Part shown: one piece after another, positions 43,739 to 53,127 of the stretch
How positions within the stretch are numbered: the first letter of the stretch is position 1
How the letters are laid out: each line of letters begins with the position of its first letter
Source of the DNA: DATKBT01 sp035546295
Lineage (GTDB): Bacteria > Acidobacteriota > Thermoanaerobaculia > Multivoradales > Multivoraceae
NCBI GenBank assembly: GCA_035546295.1
Contig: DATKBT010000095.1
Span: 1-64,000 of the forward strand
DNA: 64,000 nucleotides
Direction: 5' to 3'
The notes under the pieces: model-generated
The model's input: the letters and a program-made list of their open reading frames with translations, nothing else
What the model was told of the DNA's origin: nothing
The model's database searches: none
Program-made: the position numbers and the translations under genes

Positions 43739-45951
43739 GAGGCGGGCGCCTGCGAGGCGGACGAAGCGACCTGCATGCCGAGGTGCTTGGCCAGGAACGC
43801 CCACTGATCGGCGATCAGCTCGATCTGCATCCAGGTCGGTGTGCCGGCTCCGTGACCGGCGCGCGTCTCGATGCGCACCACGATCGGGTTCGCGCATCCC
43901 TGGGCGTGCTGCAGGGCAGCGCCGAACTTGAAGCTGTGCCAGGGGACGACGCGGTCGTCGTGGTCGGCGGTGGTGATGAGGGTCGGCGGATAGCAGGCGC
44001 CCTCGCGGACGTTGTGGACCGGTGAGTACGCGCGCAGGGCGTGGAACTCCTCCTCGTTCTCGGAGAGCCCGTAGTCGGTCGACCAGTTGCGGGCGTTGGC
44101 GCTCGCGGTGTGGTAGCGGAGCATGTCGAGGACACCCACCGCGGGCAGAGCGGCGCCGAACAGCTCGGGGCGCTGGTTGATCGCCGCAGCGACCAGGAGA
44201 CCTCCGTTGCTTCCTCCCTGGATCGCCAGTCGCTCGGCCCTCGTCCAGCCGTTGGCGATCAGCCACTCTGCGGCAGCGATGAAGTCGTCGAACACGGTCT
44301 GCTTGTGCAGCTTGGTGCCGGCCAGGTGCCATTCCTTGCCGTACTCGCCGCCACCACGGAGGTTCGCCACCGCCAGCACGCCGCCCATCTCGAGCCAGAC
44401 CCACCGCGACAGCGAGAACCCCGGCGTCTGCGCCACGTTGAAGCCACCGTAGCCGTAGAGCAGGGTGGGATTGTCGCCGTTCTTCTCGATGCCCTTCTTG
44501 TGGACCAGGAACATCGGCACTCGCGTGCCGTCCTTGCTGGCGTAGAAGACCTGCTCGGTCTCGTAGGCGCCGAAGGTCGCGGCGATGTCGGGCTGGCGGA
44601 AGAGCGTGCTCTCGCCGCTCTCGACGTCGTATCGGTAGATCGAGCTGGGCACCGTGTAGCTGGTGAAGGAGTAGAAGGTCTCGGGGTCGTCCCATTCGCC
44701 GTCGAAGCCATTCGCCGAGCCCAGCCCCGGCAGCTCGACCTCGCGCACGAGCTCGCCGCGGGGCGAGAAGACCTTCGCCTGCGAGCGCGCGTCCTCGAGA
44801 TAACCGGCGAGCAGGTGGCCGCCCACCATCGACACCGAGCGCAGGGTCTCCTCGGCTTCGGGGACGATCTCGTGCTTCACCGTCGGCTCGTCGAGGTCGA
44901 TCGCGATGACGCGGTTGCGGGGCGCCTCGAGGTTGGTCTCGAAGAACAACACGTCGCCGACGTTGCCGACGAACGTGTAGAGCGCGTCCCACTCGTCGAG
45001 CAGCTTCACCACCTCCCCGGTCTCGCGACCGCGCGCCATGCGCTGGTAGTGGACGGCGTTGGTGAGATACCCCTCCTGGATGGTCAGGATCAAGTACCTG
45101 CCGTCATCGGACACGGCGGCGTAAGGGTTGCGACGCGGGTGCTCGGGAATCTCGTAGACCAGCCGATCCTCGCTCTGCGAGGTGCCGAGCCGGTGGTAGT
45201 AGACCTTGACCGGCTGCTGGTCGTCGCCATTGCCCTTCGCGCTCTTGGGGTAGCGCGAGTAGTAGAAGCCCTGCTCGTCACGCGACCAGGAGGCGCTCGT
45301 GAACTTGGTGAGGCGGATCACGTCGTCGAGGTCTGTGCCGGTGGCGACCTCGCGCACGTGCCAGGTGTCCCAGTCGGAGCCGCCGTCGGACCTGGCGTAG
45401 GCGACGTAGGTGGCCTCGGGGCTGATCGACAGACCGGCCAGCGAGATCGTGCCGTCCTCGCTGAAGGTGTTGGGATCGAGCAGCACCTCGCCCTCGTCCG
45501 CCAACGTGTCGGCCACGTAGAGCACGCTCTGGTTCTGCAGGCCGTCGTTCTTCGTGTAGAAGTAGCGTCCGCCCTCCTTGCTCGGCCTGCCGTAACGCTC
45601 GTGATCCCAGATCGCGGTCAGGCGATCCTCGATCCACTGACGGCCGGGGAGCTCGTCGAGATAGGGGCGCGACAGCTCGTTCTCGGCCTTCACCCAGGCC
45701 GCGGTCTCCGCGGAGTCGAGGTCTTCGAACCAGCGGTAGGGGTCGGCGACCTGGTTGCCGAAGTAGGTGTCGACGTGATCGCTGCGGCGGGCGTCGGGAT
45801 AGTCGATGGCGGCGCCTCCCGGCCCCGCCGGAGGTTCGTCGGAGACGCACGCGACGAGCGCGCCCAGCGATGCGAGAGCGAGTGCACGGGCGATCTCGCG
45901 GGCGCCAGCGATCGCGAACCCTCGAGCGTGCCCCAGCCGGATCGGGGTCAT
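43735..45951 (-). CDS. Prolyl oligopeptidase family (S9A) lipoprotein
   Basis: A 738-residue serine peptidase cleaving after proline in short peptides. The signal ends at LGALVAC, giving a lipid-anchored protein. The propeller domain opens with DYPDARRSDHVDTYFGNQVADPYRWFED (seen as VDTYFGNQVADPYRWFED), and the catalytic domain has LYGYGGFNVAQTPGF, LRGGGEYGKEWH and the elbow IQGGSNGGLLVAA with S581, then aspartate in TADHDDRVVPWHS and histidine in TRAGHGAGTP. ATG 45951 follows GGAGGTCTCC. Its stop overlaps the start of the lipocalin-like gene. Confidence 0.95.
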   Translation of the reverse strand: MTPIRLGHARGFAIAGAREIARALALASLGALVACVSDEPPAGPGGAAIDYPDARRSDHVDTYFGNQVADPYRWFEDLDSAETAAWVKAENELSRPYLDELPGRQWIEDRLTAIWDHERYGRPSKEGGRYFYTKNDGLQNQSVLYVADTLADEGEVLLDPNTFSEDGTISLAGLSISPEATYVAYARSDGGSDWDTWHVREVATGTDLDDVIRLTKFTSASWSRDEQGFYYSRYPKSAKGNGDDQQPVKVYYHRLGTSQSEDRLVYEIPEHPRRNPYAAVSDDGRYLILTIQEGYLTNAVHYQRMARGRETGEVVKLLDEWDALYTFVGNVGDVLFFETNLEAPRNRVIAIDLDEPTVKHEIVPEAEETLRSVSMVGGHLLAGYLEDARSQAKVFSPRGELVREVELPGLGSANGFDGEWDDPETFYSFTSYTVPSSIYRYDVESGESTLFRQPDIAATFGAYETEQVFYASKDGTRVPMFLVHKKGIEKNGDNPTLLYGYGGFNVAQTPGFSLSRWVWLEMGGVLAVANLRGGGEYGKEWHLAGTKLHKQTVFDDFIAAAEWLIANGWTRAERLAIQGGSNGGLLVAAAINQRPELFGAALPAVGVLDMLRYHTASANARNWSTDYGLSENEEEFHALRAYSPVHNVREGACYPPTLITTADHDDRVVPWHSFKFGAALQHAQGCANPIVVRIETRAGHGAGTPTWMQIELIADQWAFLAKHLGMQVASSASQAPAS

Positions 45952-46054
45952 GGAGACCTCCACAGTTGGCGGAAGAGCAAGGAGACCGGGTGGGCTTTGG
46001 GATGCGGGCGGTCGGTCGGCGCCGATCGCCGCTCAGCAGAAGGAAGAGGACATC

Positions 46055-46756
46055 TTACCGGTCCGAACGGCCCGTGATCCACTCCGCGATGGTCCGCGTG
46101 AGCTCCGCGACGACGTGTTCGGGGGTACGTCCGCTGCGCTTGGGCACTGCGAACGAGTGATCGCCCCCCTCGACGACGTGGAGCGTGGCGCGCGGCCCGA
46201 GCGCGGTGCAGACGCCGCGCACCAGCTCCAGATCCGCCAGGTCGTCGCGGGTGCCGTTGAGGAAGAGCATCGGCTTGGAGACCCGCTCGAGGTGCTCGGC
46301 CCGCTCGGTGCCCGGACGTTTCGGCGGGTGGAGGGGAAAAGCGAGGAAGATCAGACCGGCGACGCCGGGAAGCGGCGCCTCTGCCTCGGCCTGCGAGGTC
46401 ATCCGCCCACCCATCGACCGTCCGCCGGCGAACAGCGGGAGATCGGGAGCGAGCTGGGCGGCCTCGGCTACGGCAGCGCGCACCGCGGCGTGCAGGCGTT
46501 TCGGTAGATCCGGCCGCCGTCCGCCGGCGGCCATGTACGGAAACTCGTAGCGCAGCGTGGCGATTCCCCGCTCGGCGAGACCGAGCGCCGGAGCCTCGAC
46601 GCCGCGGTGGCGCATGCCGGCTCCGGCGCCGTGGGCGAGCACCAGGACCGCCCGGGCGTCGGTCGGCCGCAGCCACAGCGCCGGCAGTTGCGTCGCCGAG
46701 CCGTCGGCGCGCTCGAGGTCGAGGTGCAGGTCGCGAGCCGCCGGGGACATCGTCAC
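46055..46756 (-). CDS. KANL3/Tex30-like alpha/beta hydrolase
   Basis: A 233-residue hydrolase. It has LVLAHGAGAGMRHRG, LRYEFPYMAAGGRRPD, the nucleophile elbow FAGGRSMGGRM, FLNGTRDDLAD with the acid, and EGGDHSFAVPKRSGRT with the histidine. This combination is the KANL3/Tex30-like family (dienelactone-hydrolase clan), present in many bacteria with no firm biochemical role. GTG at 46756 overlaps the stop of the upstream oxidase by four bases; an ATG two codons later is an alternative. Confidence 0.88.
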   Translation of the reverse strand: MTMSPAARDLHLDLERADGSATQLPALWLRPTDARAVLVLAHGAGAGMRHRGVEAPALGLAERGIATLRYEFPYMAAGGRRPDLPKRLHAAVRAAVAEAAQLAPDLPLFAGGRSMGGRMTSQAEAEAPLPGVAGLIFLAFPLHPPKRPGTERAEHLERVSKPMLFLNGTRDDLADLELVRGVCTALGPRATLHVVEGGDHSFAVPKRSGRTPEHVVAELTRTIAEWITGRSDR

Positions 46757-47982
46757 ATCGCCTCCGCCGCGGAACGCGGGCGCAGCCCGAAGTGCTCGAT
46801 CGCCAGGTCGGCCAGTTCGTCACCGATGGCGAGCGACGCGGTGGCCCCGGGAGAGGGGGCGTTGAGCACGTGCAGCGTCCGCTCGCCGCGGGCGATCTCG
46901 AAGTCGTCGAGCAGTCGCCCTCCGATGTCGAGCGCCTGGGCGCGGATGCCGCAGCCGCCGGGCTCGAGGTCCCGGGGCCGGATCTCGGGCACGAAGCGGC
47001 CGAGCGCTCTGGCGAAGCGGCGCGGATTGCCGGCGCGCAGGAGCTCGGAGAGCGCGGTGCGCCAGAAGCGCAGCCCCAGACGCCAGAGCCCGGGATACGA
47101 GAGGGAAGCCCAAGCGTCGCGCGGGGAGATTCTACCCCGCTGGTAGCCATGGCGGGCGAGCGCGAGCACTGCGTTCGGTCCGGTCTCGACCGAGCCGTCG
47201 ATGCGGCGGGTGAGGTGGACTCCCAGGAAGGGGAAGCGCGGATCGGGCACCGGATAGATCAGGTTGCGCAGCAGGTCTCTGCGGTCGTCGCGCAGATCGA
47301 AGTACTCGCCGCGAAAGGGGACGATCCGCAGCCCCGGGCGAATCCCCGCCATCCGCGCCACCCGATCGCTCTGCAGGCCCGCACAGTTGATCAGCCCGCG
47401 GCCGCGGACCTCGCCGCCGGCGGTCTCGACCACCACCTCGCCACCGGAGTGGGCGATGCCGAGCACGCGCGCTCCCAGCCGCAGCTCGCCGCCGGCTTCC
47501 CCGAGCAGACGCGCGAAGACCCTGCTGACCTCGCGGTAGTCGATGATCCCGGTTTCGGGGACCCAGAGCGCGGCGTGACCCCGCGCGGCGGGCTCGTACT
47601 CGGGAATCCGTTCGCCGGGAACGCGCTCGAGCCCCTGCAGCCCGTTGGTCCGTCCGCGCCGCTCGAGCTCGTCGAGGCGATCGAGCTCGGAGTCGTCCGC
47701 GGCGATCACCAGCTTGCCGCAGATCTCGTGGGGGACGTTTTCTCGCTCGCAGAGCTCGATCAGCCGGCGGCGGCCGTTGACGCAGTTGTGGGCCTTGCGC
47801 GAGCCCGGCCGGTAGTAGAGGCCGGAGTGGATGACGCCGCTGTTGCGGCCGGTCTGGTGTTGGGCGAGCGCCGGCTCGGCTTCCAGCACGATCACGCGCG
47901 CGTCGGTGCGCCGCGCGATCCGCAGCGCGGTGGCGAGGCCCACGATGCCGCCGCCGACGCAGATCAGGGGGGAGCGCTCCAG
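46753..47982 (-). CDS. lhgO: L-2-hydroxyglutarate oxidase
   Basis: A 409-residue FAD enzyme that oxidises L-2-hydroxyglutarate to 2-oxoglutarate. Blocks: LICVGGGIVGLATALRIAR (FAD motif), LAQHQTGRNSGVIHSGLYY, KLVIAADDSELDRLDEL, GRGLINCAGLQSDRVARM, VPFRGEYFDL and HVLNAPSPGATASLAIGDEL. The FAD motif begins upstream of the first usable GTG (47943), which would cut it in half. Between the motif and the in-frame stop there is no ATG, GTG or TTG, only CTG codons. CTG at 47982 has GGGAG 8-9 bases upstream and gives a natural N-terminus, so it is the proposed start. The gene lies 24 bases after pheA and overlaps the next gene. Confidence 0.85.
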   Translation of the reverse strand: MERSPLICVGGGIVGLATALRIARRTDARVIVLEAEPALAQHQTGRNSGVIHSGLYYRPGSRKAHNCVNGRRRLIELCERENVPHEICGKLVIAADDSELDRLDELERRGRTNGLQGLERVPGERIPEYEPAARGHAALWVPETGIIDYREVSRVFARLLGEAGGELRLGARVLGIAHSGGEVVVETAGGEVRGRGLINCAGLQSDRVARMAGIRPGLRIVPFRGEYFDLRDDRRDLLRNLIYPVPDPRFPFLGVHLTRRIDGSVETGPNAVLALARHGYQRGRISPRDAWASLSYPGLWRLGLRFWRTALSELLRAGNPRRFARALGRFVPEIRPRDLEPGGCGIRAQALDIGGRLLDDFEIARGERTLHVLNAPSPGATASLAIGDELADLAIEHFGLRPRSAAEAM

Positions 47983-48006
47983 GGTCTCAGCTCCCGCAGG
48001 CCGAGA

Positions 48007-49230
48007 TCAACACGAGCCGGGGACCTCTGGCGGTTGCTGCGGGTCCTCCCCGGAATGCGAGTCGCCGGTGCTCTCGGCTCCCGCCGGCGCCGCCTGCGGA
48101 TAGGTGCCCAGGATTCGCACTCCGCGGGCCAGGGGCTCGATCTCGACCAGCGCCTCACGGAGCGCTTCGGACGAGGCGTGCCCTTCGACGTCGAGGTAGA
48201 AGCGGTAGCGGAAGGGCTGCTCGGGAACCGGGCGCGACTCGAGCTTGGTCAGGTTGATCCGGCGACTCGAGAACTGGCGCAGCACCTCCCCCAGGTCACC
48301 GGGGTGATGGCCGATCGCCAGCATCAGTGAGGTCTTGCAGGGCTGGTCCGGCGGACACGCCGCCGCCTCGGTGGCGATCTCGACGAACCGCGTGTAGTTG
48401 CTCATCTGGGTCTGGATTCCGCTGACCAGGATCTCGAGCCCGAACACGGTCGCCGCGCGCTCGCTGGCGATCGCCGCGATGCCGGGATCGCCCAGCTGGC
48501 GGACCTTGCGCGCCGCTCCCGCGGTGTCGAACTCGGTCTGGGTGCGCACGCCCTCGAGCTCGCACAGGAACTTCTCGCACTGCGCCAGCGCCTGGGGATG
48601 AGAGAGCACCATGCGCAGGCCCTCCATCGTCGCTCCGGGAACCCCGAGCAGGCAGTGGGAGATCTCGCTGATCACCTCGGCGTTGATCGCCAGGCCCTCC
48701 TCGGCGAGGAGGTCGTAGGTCTCGTTGATGCTGCCGGCCGTGCTGTTCTCGATCGGCAGCAGCGCGACGTCGTTGACCCCCTCGCGCACCGAGCCGGCGG
48801 CCTGGCGAAAGGTCTCGTAGCCAGTGAGCAGGACGCCTCCCGAGCGGCCCGCGTAACGCCGTTGAGCGGTGAGGTGGCTGAACGAGCCCTCGACCCCCTG
48901 GTAAGCGACTCGCAGCGGTGTCGTCGCGAGGTCGCGCAGGTGCGCGAGTTGCTGCGTGATCGACATCTCGATCACCAGCCGGAAGAGATGCTCGACCGGG
49001 TGGGGGTCGAGGTCCAGCTCGGCCGCCGTGGTGCGGATCCGTCGCAGCACCTCGTCCTCGCGCAGGCGGTCCCGGAACGGCGTCGCGGTCTGGATCTTGG
49101 CGCCCGCCACCAGCTCCGAGAGCCGCTTGCGCTCGACGATGCAGTCGAGCAGCCGGCGATCGACGTTCTCGATGGCGGCGCGGAGCTCGTCGAGGCCCGG
49201 TGTCGGTTGCGGGGGCGATCCGGAGGTCAT
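48007..49230 (-). CDS. pheA: Bifunctional chorismate mutase / prephenate dehydratase
   Basis: A 407-residue enzyme of phenylalanine synthesis. Residues about 10-95 form an AroQ-type chorismate mutase (LDELRAAIENVDRRLLDCI). Residues about 108-290 form the dehydratase: VAYQGVEGSFSHLTAQ, VALLPIENSTAGSINETYD, SNYTRFVEI. Residues about 300-385 form an ACT regulatory domain with FSSRRINLTKLESRP. The threonine of the TRF motif and the ESRP phenylalanine-binding motif are present, so feedback inhibition is likely. A disordered proline- and serine-rich tail follows. A -10-like TATACT occurs at 49321-49326 on this strand, about 90 bases before the ATG, which would be its promoter. Confidence 0.95.
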   Translation of the reverse strand: MTSGSPPQPTPGLDELRAAIENVDRRLLDCIVERKRLSELVAGAKIQTATPFRDRLREDEVLRRIRTTAAELDLDPHPVEHLFRLVIEMSITQQLAHLRDLATTPLRVAYQGVEGSFSHLTAQRRYAGRSGGVLLTGYETFRQAAGSVREGVNDVALLPIENSTAGSINETYDLLAEEGLAINAEVISEISHCLLGVPGATMEGLRMVLSHPQALAQCEKFLCELEGVRTQTEFDTAGAARKVRQLGDPGIAAIASERAATVFGLEILVSGIQTQMSNYTRFVEIATEAAACPPDQPCKTSLMLAIGHHPGDLGEVLRQFSSRRINLTKLESRPVPEQPFRYRFYLDVEGHASSEALREALVEIEPLARGVRILGTYPQAAPAGAESTGDSHSGEDPQQPPEVPGSC

Positions 49231-49449
49231 GTGTCGAGTGGGCGAAGAGCCACTGGTGTTCGGGTCGAGACCGGGAAGCCGCCCCTCCGGAAGAGCCGGG
49301 CCGATGCAGCGGAAAGCGCGAGTATAGCCAGGGATACTGCGGGCGGAGTCGCGGAGTCGTGCCTTCGGCGCGGGTCTTCCGGCTTCCTCGCCCGTCGATC
49401 GTGGGAAGGGAGCCGCCGGGGCGATAGGATCGGCCGAAGGGGCGCCTTT
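49231..49449. other. Intergenic region upstream of pheA
   Basis: No gene is supported here. The plausible feature is the pheA promoter: TATACT read on the minus strand (49326 to 49321), inside a small inverted repeat AGTAT-N8-ATACT, without a good -35. Confidence 0.35.
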
Positions 49450-49742
49450 CCTAAAGAGCCCGTGGTGAAACTCAGCACGCCCGCACGACAAGGACTTTCC
49501 GCTTCGCCGGCGGACGAGAAGCCGATTCGTCGATCGGTGGTCAATGCCTGTCGTCCGTCGGCTTCTGACCGCCGGCTGCGCTGCAAGCCCTTGTCGGCCT
49601 TCGGCTTGCGGCGGCGCGGGCCCATCTGCTGCGTTGGACCTCCTCGCCGATGTCCCCGCATCGCCTACGTCGGCCCGCCTTGCATCTGGACCCGCGGCGC
49701 TCGCAATCCGGGCATCCTGACTTTCACCACGGGCTCTTAAGG
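49450..49742. mobile_element. Transposase-less element with 26-base terminal inverted repeats (MITE-like)
   Basis: The left end (49450-49475) and the reverse complement of the right end (49717-49742) match at 24 of 26 bases, sharing the core AAGAGCCCGTGGTGAAA. Weaker similarity continues for about ten more bases inward. The 293-base element holds no convincing gene, only GC-rich sequence with internal imperfect symmetry. No transposase is present in the window. A clear target-site duplication is not visible. The right end lies just before the next gene and includes its Shine-Dalgarno AAGGA. Confidence 0.65.
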
Positions 49743-49749
49743 AACTGAA

Positions 49750-52700
49750 GTGGCGATTCGGGTCAGTGTCAACGACAATGATTTCATCGAGGTCGTCGTC
49801 GAGGACTTCGCGGAGTTCGTCCAGACCTGGGCTCCCTTTCTGTCCGCGACGGGAATCTTCGTCCCGACCCACCAGATCCTGCTGACCGGAGAGCGCTGCT
49901 CGATCGGGGTCCAGCTCCTCGACGGCTTTCCCCTGATCCAGGCGCACGGCGAGATCGTCTGGACCCGCGATTCCAGCTCCGCAGCTCTCGGTCCGTCGGG
50001 AGCCGCGATCCGGCTCGAGGAGGTCGATGCCGCCGGGCGCGACCTGATCGAGCGGATCGAGGATCGCTACGTGTTCTCGGGCGGACAGCGATTCGACGTC
50101 GATTCGCCGCGGCGCAAGCAGGCCGAGGCCGTCCTCATCCCCGAGCCCGACGCCGAGCTCCTGAAAGAGGCGACGCTCGGCACGCTTCGGGAGTCGACCT
50201 CCGAACGGCACGAAGGCGTGATGTCGATCAACGCCGGCCAGCAGTCGCCGAGATTCGCTCCGGGGATGGGCTCCGCCGACGAGATGCGGGGCGGAACGAT
50301 GGCGCCGATCCAGTCCGGAGTCTGGAGGGCGCTGCGAGTGGACGACCTGCCGGGCGGCTCGAAGCCGAGGTCGGGGGAGGATCTCGGCGCCCCGGATCGC
50401 GCGCAGGCCGCACTGGATGCGCTCGATGCCCTCGATCGCATGGGCGAGGGGGCGACGAGCGCGCCGGAGGCGCCTCCAACCGGACTCGCTCCGAGCGCTG
50501 GCGCGGTCGACAGCGCCAGCGGTACCCCGCCGGCCTCCGGTGCGAGCGAGGAGGCGCCCTGGGGCGGCGGTCTCCTCGCCGACGAAGACTGGGACTTCTA
50601 CGAAGACGAACGGCCCACCGCGAGCGGGTCGGGCGGGGACCCGACGACCGAGCCTCCGGCCGCGGCGGCTGCGGACGAAGGAGCCGCGGAGGGGTCGGGG
50701 CGGAGCGGGGGTCCCGCCACGCATGCCGCGGCAGGCCCCGTCTCGAATCCGTCCGCTGCGAAGGGCGCTAGGCCGCAGGAGGTCGAGCCGATCGCTGCCG
50801 CGGCGGTGCGGCCGACTGCGCCCGAGGTTGAACGCGCCGAGGACAATGCGGTTCGCTCGGCGACCCCGGCGCGCGCGCACGCAACCGAGCCTGCCGCGCC
50901 GTCGAACATCGCCGAGCGCGACCCGTCCGATGCGCGGGCGACGCCGAGGCCGGGCGCGGGCCGGGACCCGGGAAGCTCGAGCCCCACCCGACCGGTGGAG
51001 ACCGGCCCGTCGTCTCCGTCCGAGAGCCCCGTGCCGTCGTCTCCGTCCGAGACCCCCGCGCGCCCGTCCGCCAGCACCTCGCCCGCCGAGGTTCGGCCTC
51101 TGCACGACGTCGCCGCGATGCGCGACGCCACGCCCGAGGACGACTCGGATTCTCCGCTGTGGTCGGAGCCGCTCGAGGCACCCCCGGCGGCTCCCAGGAA
51201 GCACGCCTTCTTCGAGGTCGACGACCTGTTCCGGATCGACGACGAGAAGGATCTCGAGGCAGAGCTGCGGGAGTCCGCGATGCGCGTCTCGCGCACCATC
51301 AGCGCCCTCAGCCTCCCCGAAGCGGCCAGGGGCGGCGAAGCCGCCGGCGATGCCGATTCGGGCGCCCGCCCGGCGGCCGGGCCGAAGGCGTCGGAGCCCG
51401 CCCCCGGCGACGAGAGGGGCGACGAGAGGTCGGTGGCGGGCGAAGAGGGGGAGGAGGACGACCACGACGACGCCGATACCGACGTGGTCGTGTTCGAGCG
51501 CGACCTCGAGCGCGCGCTGTCCGAGCTCAATGCGCCCGCTCCCGATCCGGAGCCCGAGGAGGACGACCACGACGCGGACGCGGTCGTCTTCGAGCGGGAT
51601 CTCGAACGCGCGCTGTCCGAGCTCACCGGATCGCACCCCCGTGTCGAGCTGCCGGCCGAGGAGACCGTGCCGGCGTCCGCCTCCGCGTCGGAGGCATCCG
51701 AGCCCGAGCGGCGGCCGAGACGGGCGGTGGAGGAGTCGCCACTCGAGCTGTTCGCGCCCCCGCAGGTCGAGGCGCCGGAGTCCGAGGATCCGGACGTGCA
51801 GGCGGCGCCTCCGGTGGTCGGGCAGGTCACGCCGGAGGTGGCCGGGCCCGTCGAGCGAGAGGCGCCGACGGTGGCCGAGGCGCCGGAGGAGAGCCCGGTA
51901 CCGGTGTCGCTGGAGCGCGAGCCGGCGCCCCCGTTGCCGTTCGAGCGTCCCGCCGCGCCCGCCGGTCGCCAGCCGACGCAGGGCCAGCCGAAGCAGTTCG
52001 GCGGGCGCCCGGCGCCGGCGCAGCCGAAGCCGTCGGGTCCCAGGCCCGCGACGCCGACGACCCAGCCGGCGGCGGCGAGCCCCGGGCCGACGCCGTTCGA
52101 GCGACCGCGGACAGAGGTCCAGCCGCCGAGGGACCTGGGTGGCGCTCGCCCGCAGGAAGAAAGCGCCTCTGATGGAGCCGAAAGCGGCCTCAGCTCGATC
52201 GACGAGGCTCTGGCGGAGCCGATGGGACCCCGAAGGCACGAGCCAAGGCCGATCGCCCGCAGGGAGCCATCCTCGTCTCGTTCGGAGCCGATTCCTTCGG
52301 ATCCGGCGTTCGAGAACGTGAGCTCGGAGTTCCTGCGCGCTTCGCGGGCAGGGCTCGCCGAGCCCGGGCGCGAGAGCGCGGCCGAGGGCGCCGCGAGCGC
52401 AGCGCCGGAGGTCAAGCGCGATCCGATGCACGAGCTTGCCGAGTCGGTGGGAGGACAGAGCTGGGCGCCGTGGGCGAGCGAGCCCAAGGCTCGCAGGTTC
52501 GAGTGGCCGAGCCTGGCGGCGATGTCGGGTCCGCTCCGGATCGCGGGCCTCCTGATCCTCGCGCCCCTGTTCGTGGTCCTCTATCTGGCTGTGCAGCAGT
52601 GCTATGGAGAGCCGGTACGCGACGCCTCCGAGGTCCCGACCATGGGCCCCCGGGGGCGGATGACCCTGGCGGATAGCCGCATCATTCTCGAGACCCCGGG

Positions 52701-53127
52701 CAAGTCCCTGTGGGATCTGGTTCAGGAGGGCGGGCTGCCCGAGGTCGATCTCCTGGTGACGACGCCGGTCGGCCAGGCGGCTCGCCGCCTCGTCTCCTTC
52801 GGCGCCGAGGCCGTCGATGGCGGGACGATCGTGACGCTCGAGGGCGACGGGACGTTCGGCCCGGTGAGCACGGTCCACCTGCGGCTGGACCGTGGGCCAC
52901 CGCGCGAAGTGCTCAAGATCGCGGGCATCGTCGATCCGCCCGGAGGCTCCGAGCTCGCCGTCTCGACCGCCGAGGTGGAGCGCCTGCGCTTCGGCTATCA
53001 CCTGCGGCGGCAGTACAACGAGCTGCAGGTGGTGGCGGACCTGACCAGCCCCGACGTGCGACTGGTCGAGATCACGGTCGAGCGGCGGAGTCTGGTCCTG
53101 CGCTTCGAGTCGAGGCCGGTCCGGTAG
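49750..53127 (+). CDS. PilZ-like domain protein with long disordered region, membrane span and periplasmic domain
   Basis: A 1125-residue protein of new-looking architecture. Residues 1-105 form a compact domain (RVSVNDNDFIEVVVEDF, TGIFVPTHQILLTGERC, HGEIVWTRD, GAAIRLEEVDAAGRDLIERI) resembling the PilZ-like domains of the type found in Myxococcota. The classic RxxxR c-di-GMP motif is not evident. Residues about 130-915 are disordered, rich in P, A, E, S and D, with repeats such as VVVFERDLERALSEL. A span near 930-950 (IAGLLILAPLFVVLYLAVQQ) leads to an AMIN-like beta domain (about 960-1125) with SRIILETPGKSLWDLV and LTSPDVRLVEITVERRSLV. GTG start with AAGGA 6 bases upstream. It may link a cytoplasmic signal to the envelope. 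Confidence 0.7.
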   Translation: MAIRVSVNDNDFIEVVVEDFAEFVQTWAPFLSATGIFVPTHQILLTGERCSIGVQLLDGFPLIQAHGEIVWTRDSSSAALGPSGAAIRLEEVDAAGRDLIERIEDRYVFSGGQRFDVDSPRRKQAEAVLIPEPDAELLKEATLGTLRESTSERHEGVMSINAGQQSPRFAPGMGSADEMRGGTMAPIQSGVWRALRVDDLPGGSKPRSGEDLGAPDRAQAALDALDALDRMGEGATSAPEAPPTGLAPSAGAVDSASGTPPASGASEEAPWGGGLLADEDWDFYEDERPTASGSGGDPTTEPPAAAAADEGAAEGSGRSGGPATHAAAGPVSNPSAAKGARPQEVEPIAAAAVRPTAPEVERAEDNAVRSATPARAHATEPAAPSNIAERDPSDARATPRPGAGRDPGSSSPTRPVETGPSSPSESPVPSSPSETPARPSASTSPAEVRPLHDVAAMRDATPEDDSDSPLWSEPLEAPPAAPRKHAFFEVDDLFRIDDEKDLEAELRESAMRVSRTISALSLPEAARGGEAAGDADSGARPAAGPKASEPAPGDERGDERSVAGEEGEEDDHDDADTDVVVFERDLERALSELNAPAPDPEPEEDDHDADAVVFERDLERALSELTGSHPRVELPAEETVPASASASEASEPERRPRRAVEESPLELFAPPQVEAPESEDPDVQAAPPVVGQVTPEVAGPVEREAPTVAEAPEESPVPVSLEREPAPPLPFERPAAPAGRQPTQGQPKQFGGRPAPAQPKPSGPRPATPTTQPAAASPGPTPFERPRTEVQPPRDLGGARPQEESASDGAESGLSSIDEALAEPMGPRRHEPRPIARREPSSSRSEPIPSDPAFENVSSEFLRASRAGLAEPGRESAAEGAASAAPEVKRDPMHELAESVGGQSWAPWASEPKARRFEWPSLAAMSGPLRIAGLLILAPLFVVLYLAVQQCYGEPVRDASEVPTMGPRGRMTLADSRIILETPGKSLWDLVQEGGLPEVDLLVTTPVGQAARRLVSFGAEAVDGGTIVTLEGDGTFGPVSTVHLRLDRGPPREVLKIAGIVDPPGGSELAVSTAEVERLRFGYHLRRQYNELQVVADLTSPDVRLVEITVERRSLVLRFESRPVR

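Noticed and set aside
47943..47945. GTG at 47943 as the start of the L-2-hydroxyglutarate oxidase
   Set aside because: It would remove the first half of the GxGxxG FAD motif, which is intact in the upstream sequence of the same frame.
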